From assembly GCA_022606135.1 (NCBI GenBank), contig JABYQN010000006.1, positions 744,001 through 808,000 of the forward strand: a DNA stretch of 64,000 nucleotides, written 5' to 3'. This document shows positions 20,031 through 32,500 of this stretch, piece by piece. The notes under the pieces were generated by a model. The model was not told the DNA's origin, did not search any database, and saw only the letters and a list, made by a program, of their open reading frames with translations. This stretch comes from Fomes fomentarius. Taxonomy: Eukaryota; Basidiomycota; Agaricomycetes; Polyporales; Polyporaceae. Each line of letters begins with the position of its first letter. Position 1 is the first letter of the stretch. Position numbers and translations under genes: made by a program.

Positions 20031-20899
20031 GATGAGATGAAAATTATCTGTGATATATGTACGGGAAGGTAAGGGAGAGAGAGCGGGGACGTTAGCGGGG
20101 ATGTGGGTGCCCGTCGAGGGCGAAAGCAAAGAAGAATAAAAGGGGGAGGGGTGACGAGCGCGGACGGGCGCGGTCTTATAATGAAGGGAGAACAAACAAG
20201 GACACACCCTGTCGGTCGATCGTCTCGCTGCTCGGGAGGAGAGGACGGCTAGGGTGAAGGACGTGAAGAGACAGCACCAGCTGCAGAAGAATAGCAAAGT
20301 AGGCAATACGAACAGCGAAGGTTCAGCACAACGATGGCAAGGTGCAGGTGCGGAGTAAACCGACACAAGAGACTCACTACGCGGGAGGCTCGTTTCCTAT
20401 ATCGCCGTGGAGGCTGACATTGTGGCTGAAAATGGAGGCTCGCGCGACCATCCGCAACCGAAGAGCTTTCCGACCGCCAAGGAAACCGCCGGGAGATGAG
20501 AGTTTGACATTGTTCATCTCCTGGAGCGTCTGGTGTTCCCTGGAGAACGACAAACCCTACCGCAATGCTACAATCTACCCGCTTGTAGGCGAGTGCATGG
20601 TCGAGGTTGCTGTTCAAGTGTAAGCGAGAGCGCCACGAAGCGGCCGGCGAATTGTTTGTCTTGCCGGCAATTTCGCCAAGATATCATAGGCAGGCGCCCA
20701 TTGGCAACATAAAGCTCTCAAATTGCAGTAATAATATTAAGCTAAGTACGACGCGACTTGGTACAGTCCAGATTTTACACATATGGAGCAATCAAGAATG
20801 AGGAAGTAGATCAACGCGGAACAAGATAGCACCATAGGAGAGAATACCAACCGTACCAGACGTTGCGTGGGGTGCAAAAAGTATTTTGGAGGTGCAGCT
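20031..20899. other. Promoter side of the PCL cyclin
   Basis: Purine-rich leader sequence and a TTATAATG element near 20174-20182 (plus-strand reading) lie upstream of the cyclin. ORFs here are short and unconvincing. The 3' end of the SH3 gene follows at 20900. Confidence 0.3.
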
Positions 20900-22103
20900 T
20901 CAGAGAACCTTGACATAAGCCGCTGGGATGAGACCCCGCCGTCCTTCAATCTCTCCAGTCCACCTGTACAAGAATAAGTCGATCAAGGTTATGAAAACGT
21001 TACGGACATGCTGAAGATGGTCACGTACCAATCCTCCGAGGTCCGCTCCACTACCAATACACGGGCACCTTCTTGCAACGGCAGGTCGCCCGGATCCTAC
21101 ATCAACGCATGCTCAGCCACCAAACATTCGCGCACTACAAAAACTTTCCACTCACATCGCTCGAGTACTCATATAGCGCCTCCGCCCACTCTCCGCTCTC
21201 CTGCTGGGTTGCCCTCCGCGGAAGAGCCGGCGGCGGGCCTGGAGACGGCGTTGGGGCAGGCGAGGGAGTCGACGCGCCCGTGGATGGCACGCGCCTCGGC
21301 GGCGGCGCAAAGTCGTTCCTGCGCTGGAACGCGGGCGGGGTCGGCGGCGCGATCTGCGGGGGCGGCGCGCTCTTCATAGCGGTCGAGTTCCGGATCGACG
21401 AGAACATGTTCTTGCCCGAGCTCATGTCCACATCGCCGAATTTCTGCGCACGCGATGATCGCGAATCATATCATGGGGTTCATGATGAACACAACATGGG
21501 CCCAAGAGAGCTACACTCACCCTTGCAGGCATGAGTTTCGAGTGCTCCGCAGGAGCGTTCGTGTCCTCCGACGAGCTCGGGTTCCTCCTGGGAGGCGGGC
21601 GCGGGAAACCGTTCTGCGCAGGGGTGGGCGGCGCGCCGTTTGAGCTCGTCCTGAATGCGGCGGCTGCAGCTGCCACCCGTCCGACAGAGTTGCTGATCTC
21701 TTCGGTCGCCGCCTGTAACCCCGACCCGACACCAGCCCACCAGCCCAGGCACGCATATCCATGAGAAGAGGCCTCGAGAAACAAATACCCAGGGAGCTCA
21801 CCGGGTCAGGTCGCTTCCATCCGTTCGTTGCGGGCACAGAAGGGGCGGACGAGAACGCGTGCGATACAGCCGACACAGCGGCAGCCCTGCCAGCCGCTTC
21901 AACTCCCCCATTCCCATTCCCTGCGAACAAGTCCGGGCGGGAAGCGAAGTATCTACGAGGGATGGGATGAGACCTACGTCAGGGGTCGTGGATCTTGCTA
22001 GGGATGGGCCAGCGGGGGATAGGTACTCAAGATCTAGCACTCACTCGTCAAGCAGCGCGAAGAACGCGTCCTTGTCCGCGGGTGTCAGCCTTGCGAAGAC
22101 CAT
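20900..22103 (-). CDS. SH3-domain adaptor protein (Lsb/Csh3-like)
   Basis: Six exons in phase: 22045-22103, 21802-21952, 21521-21712, 21156-21443, 21029-21096 and 20900-20963, giving 273 aa. The N-terminal helix reads LTPADKDAFFALLDEYFASR. A Pro/Ala-rich middle includes KFGDVDMSSGKNMFSSIRNS and several poly-Pro ligand-like segments (PPPQIAPPTPP). A single C-terminal SH3 domain (about 220-272) has ALYEY, DLPLQEG, EDWWTGE and the terminal PAAYVKVL. Such small single-SH3 proteins bind WASP-type proline motifs and cortical actin patches. The SH3 call is firm and the cellular role is by family analogy. The start ATG at 22103 gives the conserved N-terminus; an extra upstream exon cannot be excluded. 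Confidence 0.8.
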
Positions 22104-23909
22104 CTTCGTATCCTTGCTAGTAGACCCAGTCGTCAAAAGGCACTGCAAGCAGTCGTATACGTTAAGCACGCCGCACAGATAGCGGGTTCGGATGATGGTG
22201 AGGAGAAAGATAGATGTCGATGCGTAATTCAGTCCATGAATCCTATTAAGACACCAAAGGGGCCGTGGTCCAGAGTTTCGATCATCCCATAGATGGGCGT
22301 CGGGCGCGTCTCTCAGGGACCAAATGAGCGCTTCTCCTGAGAGAAAGCAGTGCGGCTGTGCTCCTCCATGCATCATGATCTCTCACCTCCACACGGCCCT
22401 ATGTACATTGAGTCTAGTATGCACAACGCGGACAAAGCGCACATATGGGACGGTAATACGAATCAGGACACATCTTCTCTCTATCCATCGAGGCTGTGCC
22501 GGATACCGTCGCCGATCTGTCAACCATAAGACGACGATGATAGCGTCAGGCGCGAAGGGTGATGTTCACGGTGTTCACACCATCATCTTCTCCGAGTCGA
22601 GTCATGATTATGAAAAGGCGCACACGTAACCCGTCGTTCACCGTACAGCTAATGGGTGATTCAGAACTCATCAAAAACTAAACAGGTGATGTCTATAGTC
22701 TCAAGCCTCGCTGCTCAAGCGCTCCATGAACCTTGAATAATATGTGAACCTTTTATACATTTTTCACAGGTGATCATGGATGTTCGTAACGGCTCTCAAT
22801 CCTTAGAGAGCAATGCTCACACAGTTCCTTCTCCTCGCATCCGATTCACCGGAGCGTAGTTGTGGATTGCAAGATCGTGTCGCAAAGCTGGTAACAATCA
22901 TTCAAATTCTGGAACAGCCTGTACAAACATTGAAACAATGGATACCAGGGCTTGCATTTCAAATCGCGACAATCATCATCATGCCGTTCAGTATTTAGTC
23001 AGAGTCTACCGGCAACGCCTTCATATGCCATACTGAAGCTTCTTGTACAGTAGATGCACCTCAGGGTGGTACCTCTCTAGTAGCTTCCAGGTCGGCTCAT
23101 GACTCTTAATGGAAATAACTAGGTAGAGCTGTGGAAAAGGTGTATCACCAATAAACACACTGGTCATGGAGCAATAAGTAGCACTATCGCTGCCTTCTCA
23201 GGCCTGAGGTGCACGCATGTAGTATATACTAGGAAGCACAGATAACAGCAGCATGCTCTTCCAAGGATGTGAACGTATTGTGGCTTCGACAAATATCCTA
23301 TCCTCCATCGAACAGTGGTTCTAACATTCCAGCCACAGAGTGTGAGAGACAATGCTCACCAGTCACCAGTAGCCCCATAACCCATCGAGGCCGGTGAGAC
23401 AACACACCGCCGACTATATGCATGGCCAGCAAGCACGGCCAGAGGCTACAACAGAGGTATCGATAAGACGAGAGTGGTGAGAGAGTACTGCGACATATAA
23501 AAGCGAGACCCCCTACGATACAGCTATATAGAGCGAGCCCGAGCGAGATGTGGCGACAGAGGCAGAGACGTCGGGAGATTATAAGCTGGAGCACGCGCGA
23601 GAACGTTATAACAACTATACAAGACAACGCAGTATGAGGGTGGTATGTGAGAGGATCGCGATCGCAGTCGGGCGTCATAGTACTGGTGGATAGCGAGCAA
23701 CGGCAGCGGGTAGCGGTAACACAAGAGTAGATGGTGACATGGGCAGGGCGAGCTGAGCTTGAGGTAAGGTGAAGTGAGGTGGAGGTAGTAAGGCGAGTAG
23801 AGCAGAACCCATAATCCGTGAGCGTGAGCAAATACGTGAGTGTATACAACAGAACAAAAGGCGGTAGATACCTCCCTCATGGAGAACGAGAACGCAGAGT
23901 GTCGATGCC
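22104..23909. other. Long intergenic region, no gene seen
   Basis: About 1.8 kb between two minus-strand genes. All ORFs are short or low in complexity. Around 23400-23900 the plus strand is GA-rich, which fits a 3' UTR/terminator zone of the SSXT-like gene. I see no repeat pair or RNA gene. Confidence 0.35.
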
Positions 23910-26900
23910 TCACTGTCCCCAGTTGAAGAAGTCCATTTCACCACCAAGCCCGTCGCCCGCCGGGTTGCCCATTTGTTGATGAGGCGCAGGTGTCCCTCTC
24001 CCGGGGGTCATACCATCATGACTCGCCGACGGTGACGACGCCATGAACGGCCCGCCTCCAGGGAAGCCCTGTCCACCCCCACCTCCGCCCTGTCCCCACA
24101 TCTGCCCGGCACTCGCAGGCGAGCCGCCTCCAAACCCAGACCCACCACCAGCTGAGCCCGGCGGCGAGCCCATCCCATACGCGTTCGCCCCCTGGCCACC
24201 ACCACCACCACCACCCATACCCATCTGCTGCATCTGCGCAAACGCCGGGTTGCCCATCCCTCCCCCGTTCCTATATCCCGCGTTCTGCATCTGCGGCGTC
24301 ATCCCCCGCTGCTGCGCCTGCTGCATCATCATCGCTCGCTGCTGTTGCTGGTGCTGATGTTGTTGCTCGTCCGGACTCTGGCCCGACATCGACAACCGCT
24401 GCTGCGATACCGGCGACGGCACCGAGTCGGACGGCGTCCGCGCGCTCCTCGTGATGCCGGGCATACCTGGATTTGAGCGTAAGGCGGGGAACTGCGGGCC
24501 GTCGACCATCGGCGGCGAGGCCTGCCCCCCGCCCGCGGCTTGAGCCTGGGCTATCCGTTGTTGCTCTAATCGCATGCGCTCCTGCATGATCTGCTGGTGC
24601 ATCTGTGGATTCATGCCTCCGCCTCCGCCTCCACCTCCGCTTCCGCCGCCACCGCCCCCGCGCATCATCTGCTGCTGCATGAGGAGAAGCTGACGTTGAG
24701 GAGGGGTCATGTTCGCGAGTGCCTGCTGTTGCTGTGGAGTCAGCGTCGCGCGTGGGTCGCCGGATGAATTGCCCTGAGAAAATGACTGCTGCATAGGCGA
24801 ATGTTGTGATACTGGCGACATTCGTGAAGGACTGCCGTCGCCGGAATGCTGGGAAATACTGCCCTGCATGCCACCTTGAGGGAAACCGCCCATCCCCCCT
24901 GCTGCCTGCGCCTGACGCTGACGCATCATTTGCTGTGAGAGAAAGTCAGCTAACTGGCGCGGTCCAAGCACTTGCGCGCGACACACCTGTGCGGCCGACA
25001 TTTTCAGCAGTTTTTCGTGCAGTGACATTTGCGCGAACCCGGGCACTTGCTGAACGAGGAAATTCACGAAAGGATGGTTCGGCGTCTGCAATATCTGGTA
25101 ATTCTGGACCGCGTGGGGACCCATATTTTGCAGTTGCTGCATCAGCCCGGGATTCACCTGTGGTATGTTCGGTAGTGATGATGGTCCAGCGACATTCTGC
25201 ATCGACATTCCCGAGGGCAATCCAGACGACGGCGACATCTGCCGACTCCCATCGCCAAGCTGTTGTTGTTGAGCCATCGCGCGCATCTGTTGCGCCTGGC
25301 GCGCGCGAACAGCTGCATATTGCGCGTCATTGGGCATGACGCCTGGTGGTACGGGAGGAGGAGGCATAGATGGACTGCTCATACGAGGAACGGGTCCCGC
25401 AGATAGGGTCATACTCTGATGCGCACCAGGGACGTGTTGCATCGGCTGTGATGGTGGATGCGGTGTGGATGGACCAGCACCAGGGCTCGCAAGTGAAATT
25501 GGAAGCTGAGCCTTAGTCTCACCGGTATCGCGTCGTTTGTGCATGCCCTCCTGACCCGCCTCCTCCGTTCGCTCCCGTTTCGCGTTACCACCCGTTTGGT
25601 TACGACGAGCGAGCTCTTTCGCGAATATGTTTGGGAGCTCCTTGTACAGTTGCAATACCCGTTCCATCTCTGCGAACTCCACGATTGGAGGGGCATGCAT
25701 CATTGGAAGGACCATCATGTTTTGGCTCTGCGGAAAAGTTACTCAATCATCTAGCGATCTGGAGTACGGACCAACACGCACGACTTTATGGTTATCATCA
25801 GCCGCGGCTGCAAGCCAAGTTAAATTTGACTGAAGCCTTAAAGAGTATCTACCCGGCACGAAGAGCTATCAGTCGTTAATTCGTCGAAGGCGTGGTGAAC
25901 GCGCGTACTGGTGGAATGTTGGATCGGTCATGGGTAATCCACGAGCTTGGAACTCCATAGAGGCTCTTCACTGCTGTCAGTACAACCTGACACTCGATCA
26001 TGGCACTCCCAACTGACCTGAGCAACAGCGAGTTGAGCTCTAGTATGCTGATCACTTTACTGTCTGATCCCTTCCCATGTGAGCCCGAGGACTGTGGAGG
26101 ATGACGTGGTAAAACGCCATCTGGCACAGAAGACTGGCCTTGATGTTGGCCATTATTCGCTTTGGGCGCAAGGTACATGTCCACGGCGTGCTCGCCACTT
26201 GGCATCGTTATCTTGTCCGTGTTTCCCTTTACACCAGAAGCGGGCGCCTGCCTCGGGGATGAAGTGGGGTTATGCTGTGACGGCCTGGTGTCTTTTGTTG
26301 GAGCAAACCCTATAGTGATATGTCGTGAGTCACTCCGAGAGAGACTCAAGCAAGAGTGAGGTTTCCTCGCACCATTCGTCTGTCCGTCCTTCGCGTTCTT
26401 CGAGGTGCTGTCTCCGTCGATCGTGTTGGCAGGGCCGTCAGCCGCTCCGTTGTCGTCGTCGTCTGGAGCAGTTTCTGGAGCTGAAGACAATTCGCTGAGA
26501 GGAGTAGACTGACGAGATGCGCTATCCAATTCATCCGCGGCCTGTTTGCCGGTCTTTTCCTCGCTCTCGACACCACCGTTGTCCGTCGTCGCAGCCTGTC
26601 CTGGGGGGTCGTCTGGGGCATCCATCGGGTGATTTGGTGTTGTGGCATCCGGGGGAGGGGACAACGAGGAAGAACTGTCGGCTGGAGGAGACCGCGCAGA
26701 GGTAGGACTACTTGAGGTTGGCTGGTGGAGAGAGGGGTTCTCGGCGTCGGGAGGTTGAGAAGGAGGTGGAAGCGAGGGAGCAGACGGAGCGGAGGAAGAG
26801 TTGTCAGACTGAGGCTGGGAGTTGGGAGAGTTGGGCAAAAACTGTTCCTGGGAGTCGTGATAGAAGGGCCTGGTATCACGAGCGGGGGATGACCACTGCT

Positions 26901-26997
26901 GGAGGATAGGGTGCTGATCAGAGTGAGGGGAATTTGGCAGAATCTGGGGATTTGCGGGGCCGGAAATGGAGGAATGATTATGATCGAGATGAATCAT
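23910..26997 (-). CDS. SS18/SSXT-domain-like chromatin protein
   Basis: Four exons in phase: 26018-26997, 25909-25965, 25782-25848 and 23910-25727, giving 973 aa. The first 310 residues are Ser/Pro/Asp-rich. The conserved core spans three exons: ISILELNSLLLR, then MEFQARGLPMTDPTFHQY, then SLRLQSNLTWLAAAADDNHK. It matches the SSXT helix pattern (LI..IIDYQ...YQQ.L..NL.YLA.IAD) of SS18, a SWI/SNF (BAF) subunit. Next comes MERVLQLYKELPNIFAKELA. The C-terminal 550 residues are Gln/Gly/Met/Pro-rich with poly-Gly and poly-Gln runs (HQHQQQQR), like the QPGY tail of SS18. A co-activator role in chromatin remodelling is inferred. The junctions of exons 2 and 3 rest on the motif match. Confidence 0.7.
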
Positions 26998-28968
26998 GGC
27001 AATCTGAAATCGCCAGATTTAGCGGAGGAGAAGACGTTGCGGGCGTGGAGGACGTCCACGATGGGGAAAGATGGCGTTGGCGGAGAGGCGGGATTCGGAG
27101 AAGCTGGGGACGGAAGGGCGGGATACGGCCTGTATTTCTCCGTGGTAGCGGCCGTGCGTGCAACGTGCAGGCCTCAAGTGCGGCGAGACGGAAGCCGGGG
27201 ATAGCGAGCGCGAGAGAGACAGAGGCTGAGCAGGAGAATGCAGCTGGCTGAGAGAGCGAGCATCCGGCGCGTGCGACTTTGCTGCCCAATTGGGCCATGT
27301 GCGTCCCACCAGCGCAGCGCGAGGCTGTTGTGCAGCGCTCATCTCTCTGCGCGACGGCAGCGTTGGGCAAACGCATGTAGGAACGCTCCCTTATATATGC
27401 CCGGGCTCTGGCAGAGAACCCTGCCGCGGAGACACAGATCTTGGCACCCACCACTGAGCATGTATGCAGCCTGATCGAATCCATCGACCCCTCAGATCAC
27501 GCAACCTATCTGCTTTCGGATCCGAGATGAACATAACAATGTTCTCCTTCGATCTACCGTATGTCATCACAAAGGCACGCCCATCCTATCATGTCCCCGC
27601 GCCCCCCTGTCCAACCGCCGCCCATGTCATTCGGCGCAGGCCCCAGTCCGTCTACCGACCCCGTTCCTTTGGCGTCGTCCGCCTCCACGGACGTGCTGCA
27701 GGCAGCGGACATGGGACACCAAACTCACACGAGGCCGCCCTTCTTTCATACAGAACCACCCTCCCCGGCGCATGCTGCACCACCCGCCACTTAGGAATAC
27801 CAACTCGCCAAAAGAATAGCGCCGAGTACTCAATTCTCCACCGTGCTGGTCCGCAGCCTCAGCTCGTTCTCATACCTCTGACCTTCTGACTTGTCCTGGG
27901 CGGTACGGATGCAAGTGTCTTCCGTAGTCCCTTTCTGGCTATCTGTGCGCACTCCAGACGGCCAGGCCTGATAGGTTCGACGGCGCGGAAGCCGACACAT
28001 GTGTCATGACGTTCGTCGATACAATCTACCACGCTATCAGACATCCGCACAACCTACGTTGACAATGAGTCAGGTCAGCTTCGTCCGCGCCCATTAGCAT
28101 ACGACAAGAGCCTACTGAAGCGCGTCAGGGTGCGTTGGTCAGTTTGATTGCGACCAAATGAACGCGTTCTGTCCCACCAGCGTCTCGCTAATGCATCCAT
28201 GTCCACAGCTGTTTATGAGTCGATGCTATAATTGGACGAGGATTGGCAACCTCGCAACGCAATTGGGAACCTGAGAGCGAGAGACGCATCAGTTCAATTG
28301 ATCGAGGAGGAGTGCCCTCAGCCGATTATTTTCGTGATCTGATACTTACGTCGACACTATTATGTAGTGAGATGTGCACAGGTGCTCTGGTACAGCGCAA
28401 TGCGCATGAGTGCATACATTCACTTGGCATGCCTATCTGTCTTCAACGTCGGACCTGAACTAGTAATCGACATCGTGGTAAGTGTCAGTGGTCACGATAG
28501 TACAGCCTGCGTAGCCTGTGTCTTGGGTGTGCGGATCGCGCGTCAGCCGTCGAAGTCGGTGCCTGATCAGGAACGTAGCGTCCGTATATATCGTCTGAAG
28601 TTCTGCCAGCTTCTTCCTTTGTATATGCGACACCTGTGCATGCTAGTCCGCACGAAAAGGCGGCGTGAAGACAACGGATCCGGATGTCCATGACGCAAGG
28701 TCGTCAGCTCTCATAAGTGACAGATTCACCCCTATCAAGTAGCCGCCTACCATTTCGTTCTTTGTGATACGACCCATTGACATGAGGGCGACTATGAATC
28801 GTGAATGAAAGTAGTACTAGAAGGCTTAGGTTGGCTCGATGTATGTGGCATAAGCGCCAATGTCACACAGGCGTCTAACATTCGAACACCGCTCGGCATT
28901 GACCGTACGCCTTAGCAGATCGGAGCTCGCTAACGACCTCCCAGCAGTAACGAACGGCCGTCAAGACC
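26998..28968. other. Intergenic between SSXT-like and eS25 genes
   Basis: The first 500 bases are the 5' side of the SSXT-like gene, with a TATATAAG word on the minus strand near 27390-27398. A Pro/Ser-rich 77-codon plus-strand ORF (27561-27794, MSSQRHAHPIMSPRPP start) reads rather like protein. It is isolated and without a family, so I do not call it. The rest has no recognised feature. Confidence 0.35.
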
Positions 28969-29513
28969 ATGGTGAGTGTTGCTGCCAGTCCAGAGAGTTT
29001 ACGGATGGGCAGGTCAACGTGCAGACGTAGCCTTGTGCACGGTCTTCGTGCCGTCGTGGTGGTCGTTTGGCATGGATGGCTGTCGCTCTGTCCGGATGAC
29101 ACGAACGGATACTGATTTAACTGATTTTTGTAGGCCAAGGCTAAGGCAGCACCCTCATCATCCGGCGGCGGCAAGGCTGCAAAGAAGAAGAAGTGGTCCA
29201 AGGGCAAGGTCAAGGACAAGGCGCAACACGCCGTCATCCTCGACAAGCCTACCTATGACCGTATTCTGAAGGAAGTCCCAACTTTCCGCTTCATCAGCCA
29301 GAGCATCCTCATCGAGCGTCTCAAAGTCAATGGGAGCTTGGCGAGGGTAGCTATCAGGCACTTGGAGAAGGAGGGTCAGATCAAGCGAATCGTGCACCAC
29401 AGCGACCAGTTGATCTACAGTGCGTATCGCCTGCTACATCTTCCACTTCCGGCATTAATCCGTCCATGTCTCTGTTAGCGCGGTCAACGGGTGGTGGAGG
29501 CGCTGCAGAATGA
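28969..29513 (+). CDS. RPS25: Ribosomal protein eS25
   Basis: A small-subunit ribosomal protein near the P/E sites, involved in tRNA passage and IRES use. Exons are 28969-28971 (only the ATG), 29134-29419 and 29479-29513, giving 107 aa, the family size. The sequence begins [20 protein letters not shown], then [20 protein letters not shown], the core [20 protein letters not shown], and ends [13 protein letters not shown] start codon alone in exon 1 followed by a long first intron (162 nt) is common in fungal ribosomal protein genes. Confidence 0.95.
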
Positions 29514-30303
29514 ACGCAAACTCCTGCTCTCTTCATCGGTTTACGTTTTAAGTATCGTCGCATGCACGCATATGTATTACTCCACACAAAACATGCCATG
29601 ACATGCCCCAGCCCATTGCATTGATATGCCAGCTCCCGAGTGAAAATCCCACAACTGTTCTTGAGACAGGTTCATCTACGTGGACACAGCATTGAAAAGC
29701 CGCCGTATTGTGTTCACACGCACATCACACTTGTGTCTGCTAACAAACTCTTCGTAGCAAGTGTGCATGAGCCACTGAAGTCTGACAGGTTCCAGTGGGC
29801 GCTCGCAGGTCATTTGGCCGGCGCAGGCGGTGTCGACCCCGGCATGGGCAACACGTCTGTTCTTCCAAGATCACGGCAAGGCTTATCCACGGGTATCTCC
29901 AATTGTCGCCCTTGTAGAAAACAACGTGGTCGAGCCGGTCTCCGCCACTGGCGCTTTGTGCCGCCGAGACCGTTGTTCCTCTCCATGAATGCCAATCGAC
30001 CACTCCATCATCGCTTGAGCCACACAACACGCGTTATTTGGGCCGTTGGGGGCCTTCGCGACAGCTTTGGTAGGATGCCACTGACTTGCGCTCTATCCCT
30101 CGGCTAATCAGCTTTGGCCTCTCCGACAAGTATAAGTGGGCTTCATTTCTCGCAGCAACATCCATCGCCTGCCTCGCCCTCTCGCAGCAGCTTCTTCCTC
30201 AGCTATCCTCATATCAGCTCTCCCCTTTATATACCCTTCTTCTCTCGCCTCAACACTCCCCTGAGCGACTACTGCCTTTGCCACCTCCTCTACCGCATCC
30301 ACC
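29514..30303. other. Intergenic between eS25 and cyclin-like gene
   Basis: No gene recognised. The last 200 bases are the promoter of the next gene, CT-rich with two TATA-like words. Confidence 0.35.
30226..30234 (+). promoter_or_regulatory. TATA-like box of the cyclin-like gene
   Basis: TTTATATAC lies about 70 bp before the ATG at 30304 and is followed by a CT-rich stretch, as in many fungal core promoters. A TATAAG word at about 30130 is further upstream. Confidence 0.4.
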
Positions 30304-31771
30304 ATGTACTCCAAGACCGAGGCGTCCCTTGACGCGAAGCTCGCGTACCTCAGTGCACTCAAAGTCGACACTGTTCTCATCGGTATGTGGCCCGACCACC
30401 CGTACGTACGTCATACCTAACTAATCCTCCACCTTCAGACTACTTCCTGGACACGCTGACGGCTGCAGTGGCAAGCGCGACCATCGCGCCACCGTACAAG
30501 GTCGCGTTCCAGCTCAAGACCGCTGCGCTCTCGACCTTCGTCTGGAAGTTCTTGGAGCTCGGCATACCGTACCCGTACTGTGCGCAGACGTTCATCGCCG
30601 CCATCGTCTACGTGAGCCGGATACGGAGGGACCTCATTGCAGCCATGAACGGCCCCCTGCTGTGTGAGCGCATCGCCACCGGTGCGTTCATAACGGCTTG
30701 CAAGGTACGTGTGCACCCTATACCGCTGGCGCCGCACTGGCATGAGCTCATCGCCGCATTCATCTTCGCAACACGTAAACACAGAACATGATTGACGGCG
30801 CCATGAAGACCAGCTGGTGGCTCGAGAGCTTCGACAGTGGGATGAAGGCGGCGTTCCGGATGGCGCCCGACCCGGAGCACAAGCTGTTCACGTCCGCGCA
30901 CTTGTGCAGGATCGAGCACGAGTTCCAGCAGCTCATCGATTACCGCGCCATGATCACCCCGGCGGACTTCCTCGCGCACTACGACGCGATCATCGAGCGC
31001 CACAGGGCGCACTACGAGACGCAGCGCGCCCTCTTGCAGCACGCCCTCTTCGCACCCCGCACTGGGCCCGCCGCCGAGCCGCGCATCGTGGTCGGGTATG
31101 AGGTCAAGTCTGCCGCGAACCTGCCCGACCTCATGTACCCCGACTCGCCGTCGTCGGACGCGTTCTCCTCTGACAACGACAACGGGATGGAAGAAGACGT
31201 CTTGGTCGACTGCTCGTCCGACGCGTCTTCTTCCGACGAGTCGCCTGTCCTCATTACCCCGCCAAACCCGATCGGCGCCTCATCGTCTACCGCCACCGTG
31301 CCGCCCATTCCTATCCCAACGAAGCTCGAGGTCGAGGAGCAGGATCCTCGCCTGAAGCACTACCCCTACCCTACCGCGTCGTATTCTGACCACTGCCACT
31401 CGCAAGGCCAGCACACGCTCTCGCGGGATGCAGTGATGGAGGCGCGGATCCGCTTCTACGCTGCAGATCGCGGCAGGATCACGCTCGATCCCAGCGGCTC
31501 GCCGCGCTACGTGCCCTACTCGCCGTCGCAGGCCCAGTCTCAGTCGCAGTCGCAACATCCCCAGCCGCAAACCCGAGCTCACGCTCGCTCCCAGGCTGCG
31601 CCGTACCCATACCCGACCCTACCGCAGCACCAGCACCAGCACCAGTGGCAGTACGCTACGCACGGCCATGCGGCGCACGGTGGTGCAGCAGCTCGGATGC
31701 AGCAGTGGCAGTCGACCCTGCCGTGCACGGACACGATCTGGGGCAAGTTCGGGCTCTTCACGGGCAACTAG
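30304..31771 (+). CDS. Divergent cyclin-like protein
   Basis: Exons are 30304-30382, 30439-30704 and 30785-31771, giving 443 aa. The central part can be read as a loose cyclin box: FQLKTAALSTFVWKFLELGI, then AAIVYVSRIRRDL (like LIYLERLR), ERIATGAFITACK (like FLALIVASK), and RIEHEFQQLIDYRAMITPA and DFLAHYD (like the ELN.LE..FL...I..E.F..Y end). The key Lys and Asp of typical PCL cyclins (AAKYLND) are not kept. The tail is Ser/Asp-rich, then Gln/His-rich (PQHQHQHQWQ). This may be a basidiomycete-specific branch of Pho85-type cyclins. The gene itself is secure; the cyclin assignment is tentative. Confidence 0.55.
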
Positions 31772-32500
31772 ATTGCTCCACCCACTCATCGACGCGCGGG
31801 TGTCTCGGGCTCCTTCCTCGTTCCGCACACGGTATACACTTCCTCTGCACGCCCTCGCGGCGTGTGCCAACGCTCCTCCCGGGGCACGACTGCTTATGGA
31901 CATGGACACACAAGTCGCGGTGTGAGGTGTGGGATTCGGTGCCTCACGCGATGGCACCGAGCATGTACCCTCGTCACACTGGACTTCTCCTCTCCTCTCC
32001 TCTCTTCTCTGTTCCTCCGGCTCTAGCCTTCAAGTTCTATCAAGTTCCGGGCCCTGGGTTACTCTCGCAACGTGCTTCCTGTCCTTCACCCATGCCATGC
32101 CGGTCTGCCTGCTAGCCAGGGCACGTCCGGCCTGGCGATGCAATCTGTACTGGTATTCTGTACTTGTATCCCAGTGTTTCGTTGCACCTGTTGTACGATG
32201 CTGTGTAAGGGTTACTGTGTTGTTCTCTTCTCCCGTGTCTGTCTCGCAGTTCAATTAAACTTTAAGCATCCGAGACTGCCGGTCTAGGGTTGGCCTGGCT
32301 GCTGCTGCTCTTCTAATTCCTTGCGCATGACATCAAAGGTCCCGAAAAAGCATTCGGCAAAAGAAGACGAATCAAGCACTCGGCATTTATTGGTACACGT
32401 TTCTTCACTGGTTACTCTATGTCTATCGCGTCTTGGCGCACCTGCTCAGTTTGTTTTTGTTTTCTATCCATCGTCAGAAGATAATGACCCCACCGACTGT
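31772..32500. other. 3' region between convergent genes
   Basis: A CT-rich run at 31986-32011 and T-rich stretches fit 3' UTRs of the cyclin-like gene (plus) and the FGGY kinase gene (minus). No ORF is credible. Confidence 0.35.

Noticed and set aside
24043..24357. Pro-rich plus-strand ORF (PPPPPCPHICP type)
   Set aside because: It is the complement of Gly/Gln-rich codons of the SSXT-like gene.
27561..27794. 77-codon Pro/Ser-rich plus-strand ORF
   Set aside because: It is isolated, low in complexity and without splice partners or homologues I can name, so it is mentioned only in the intergenic note.
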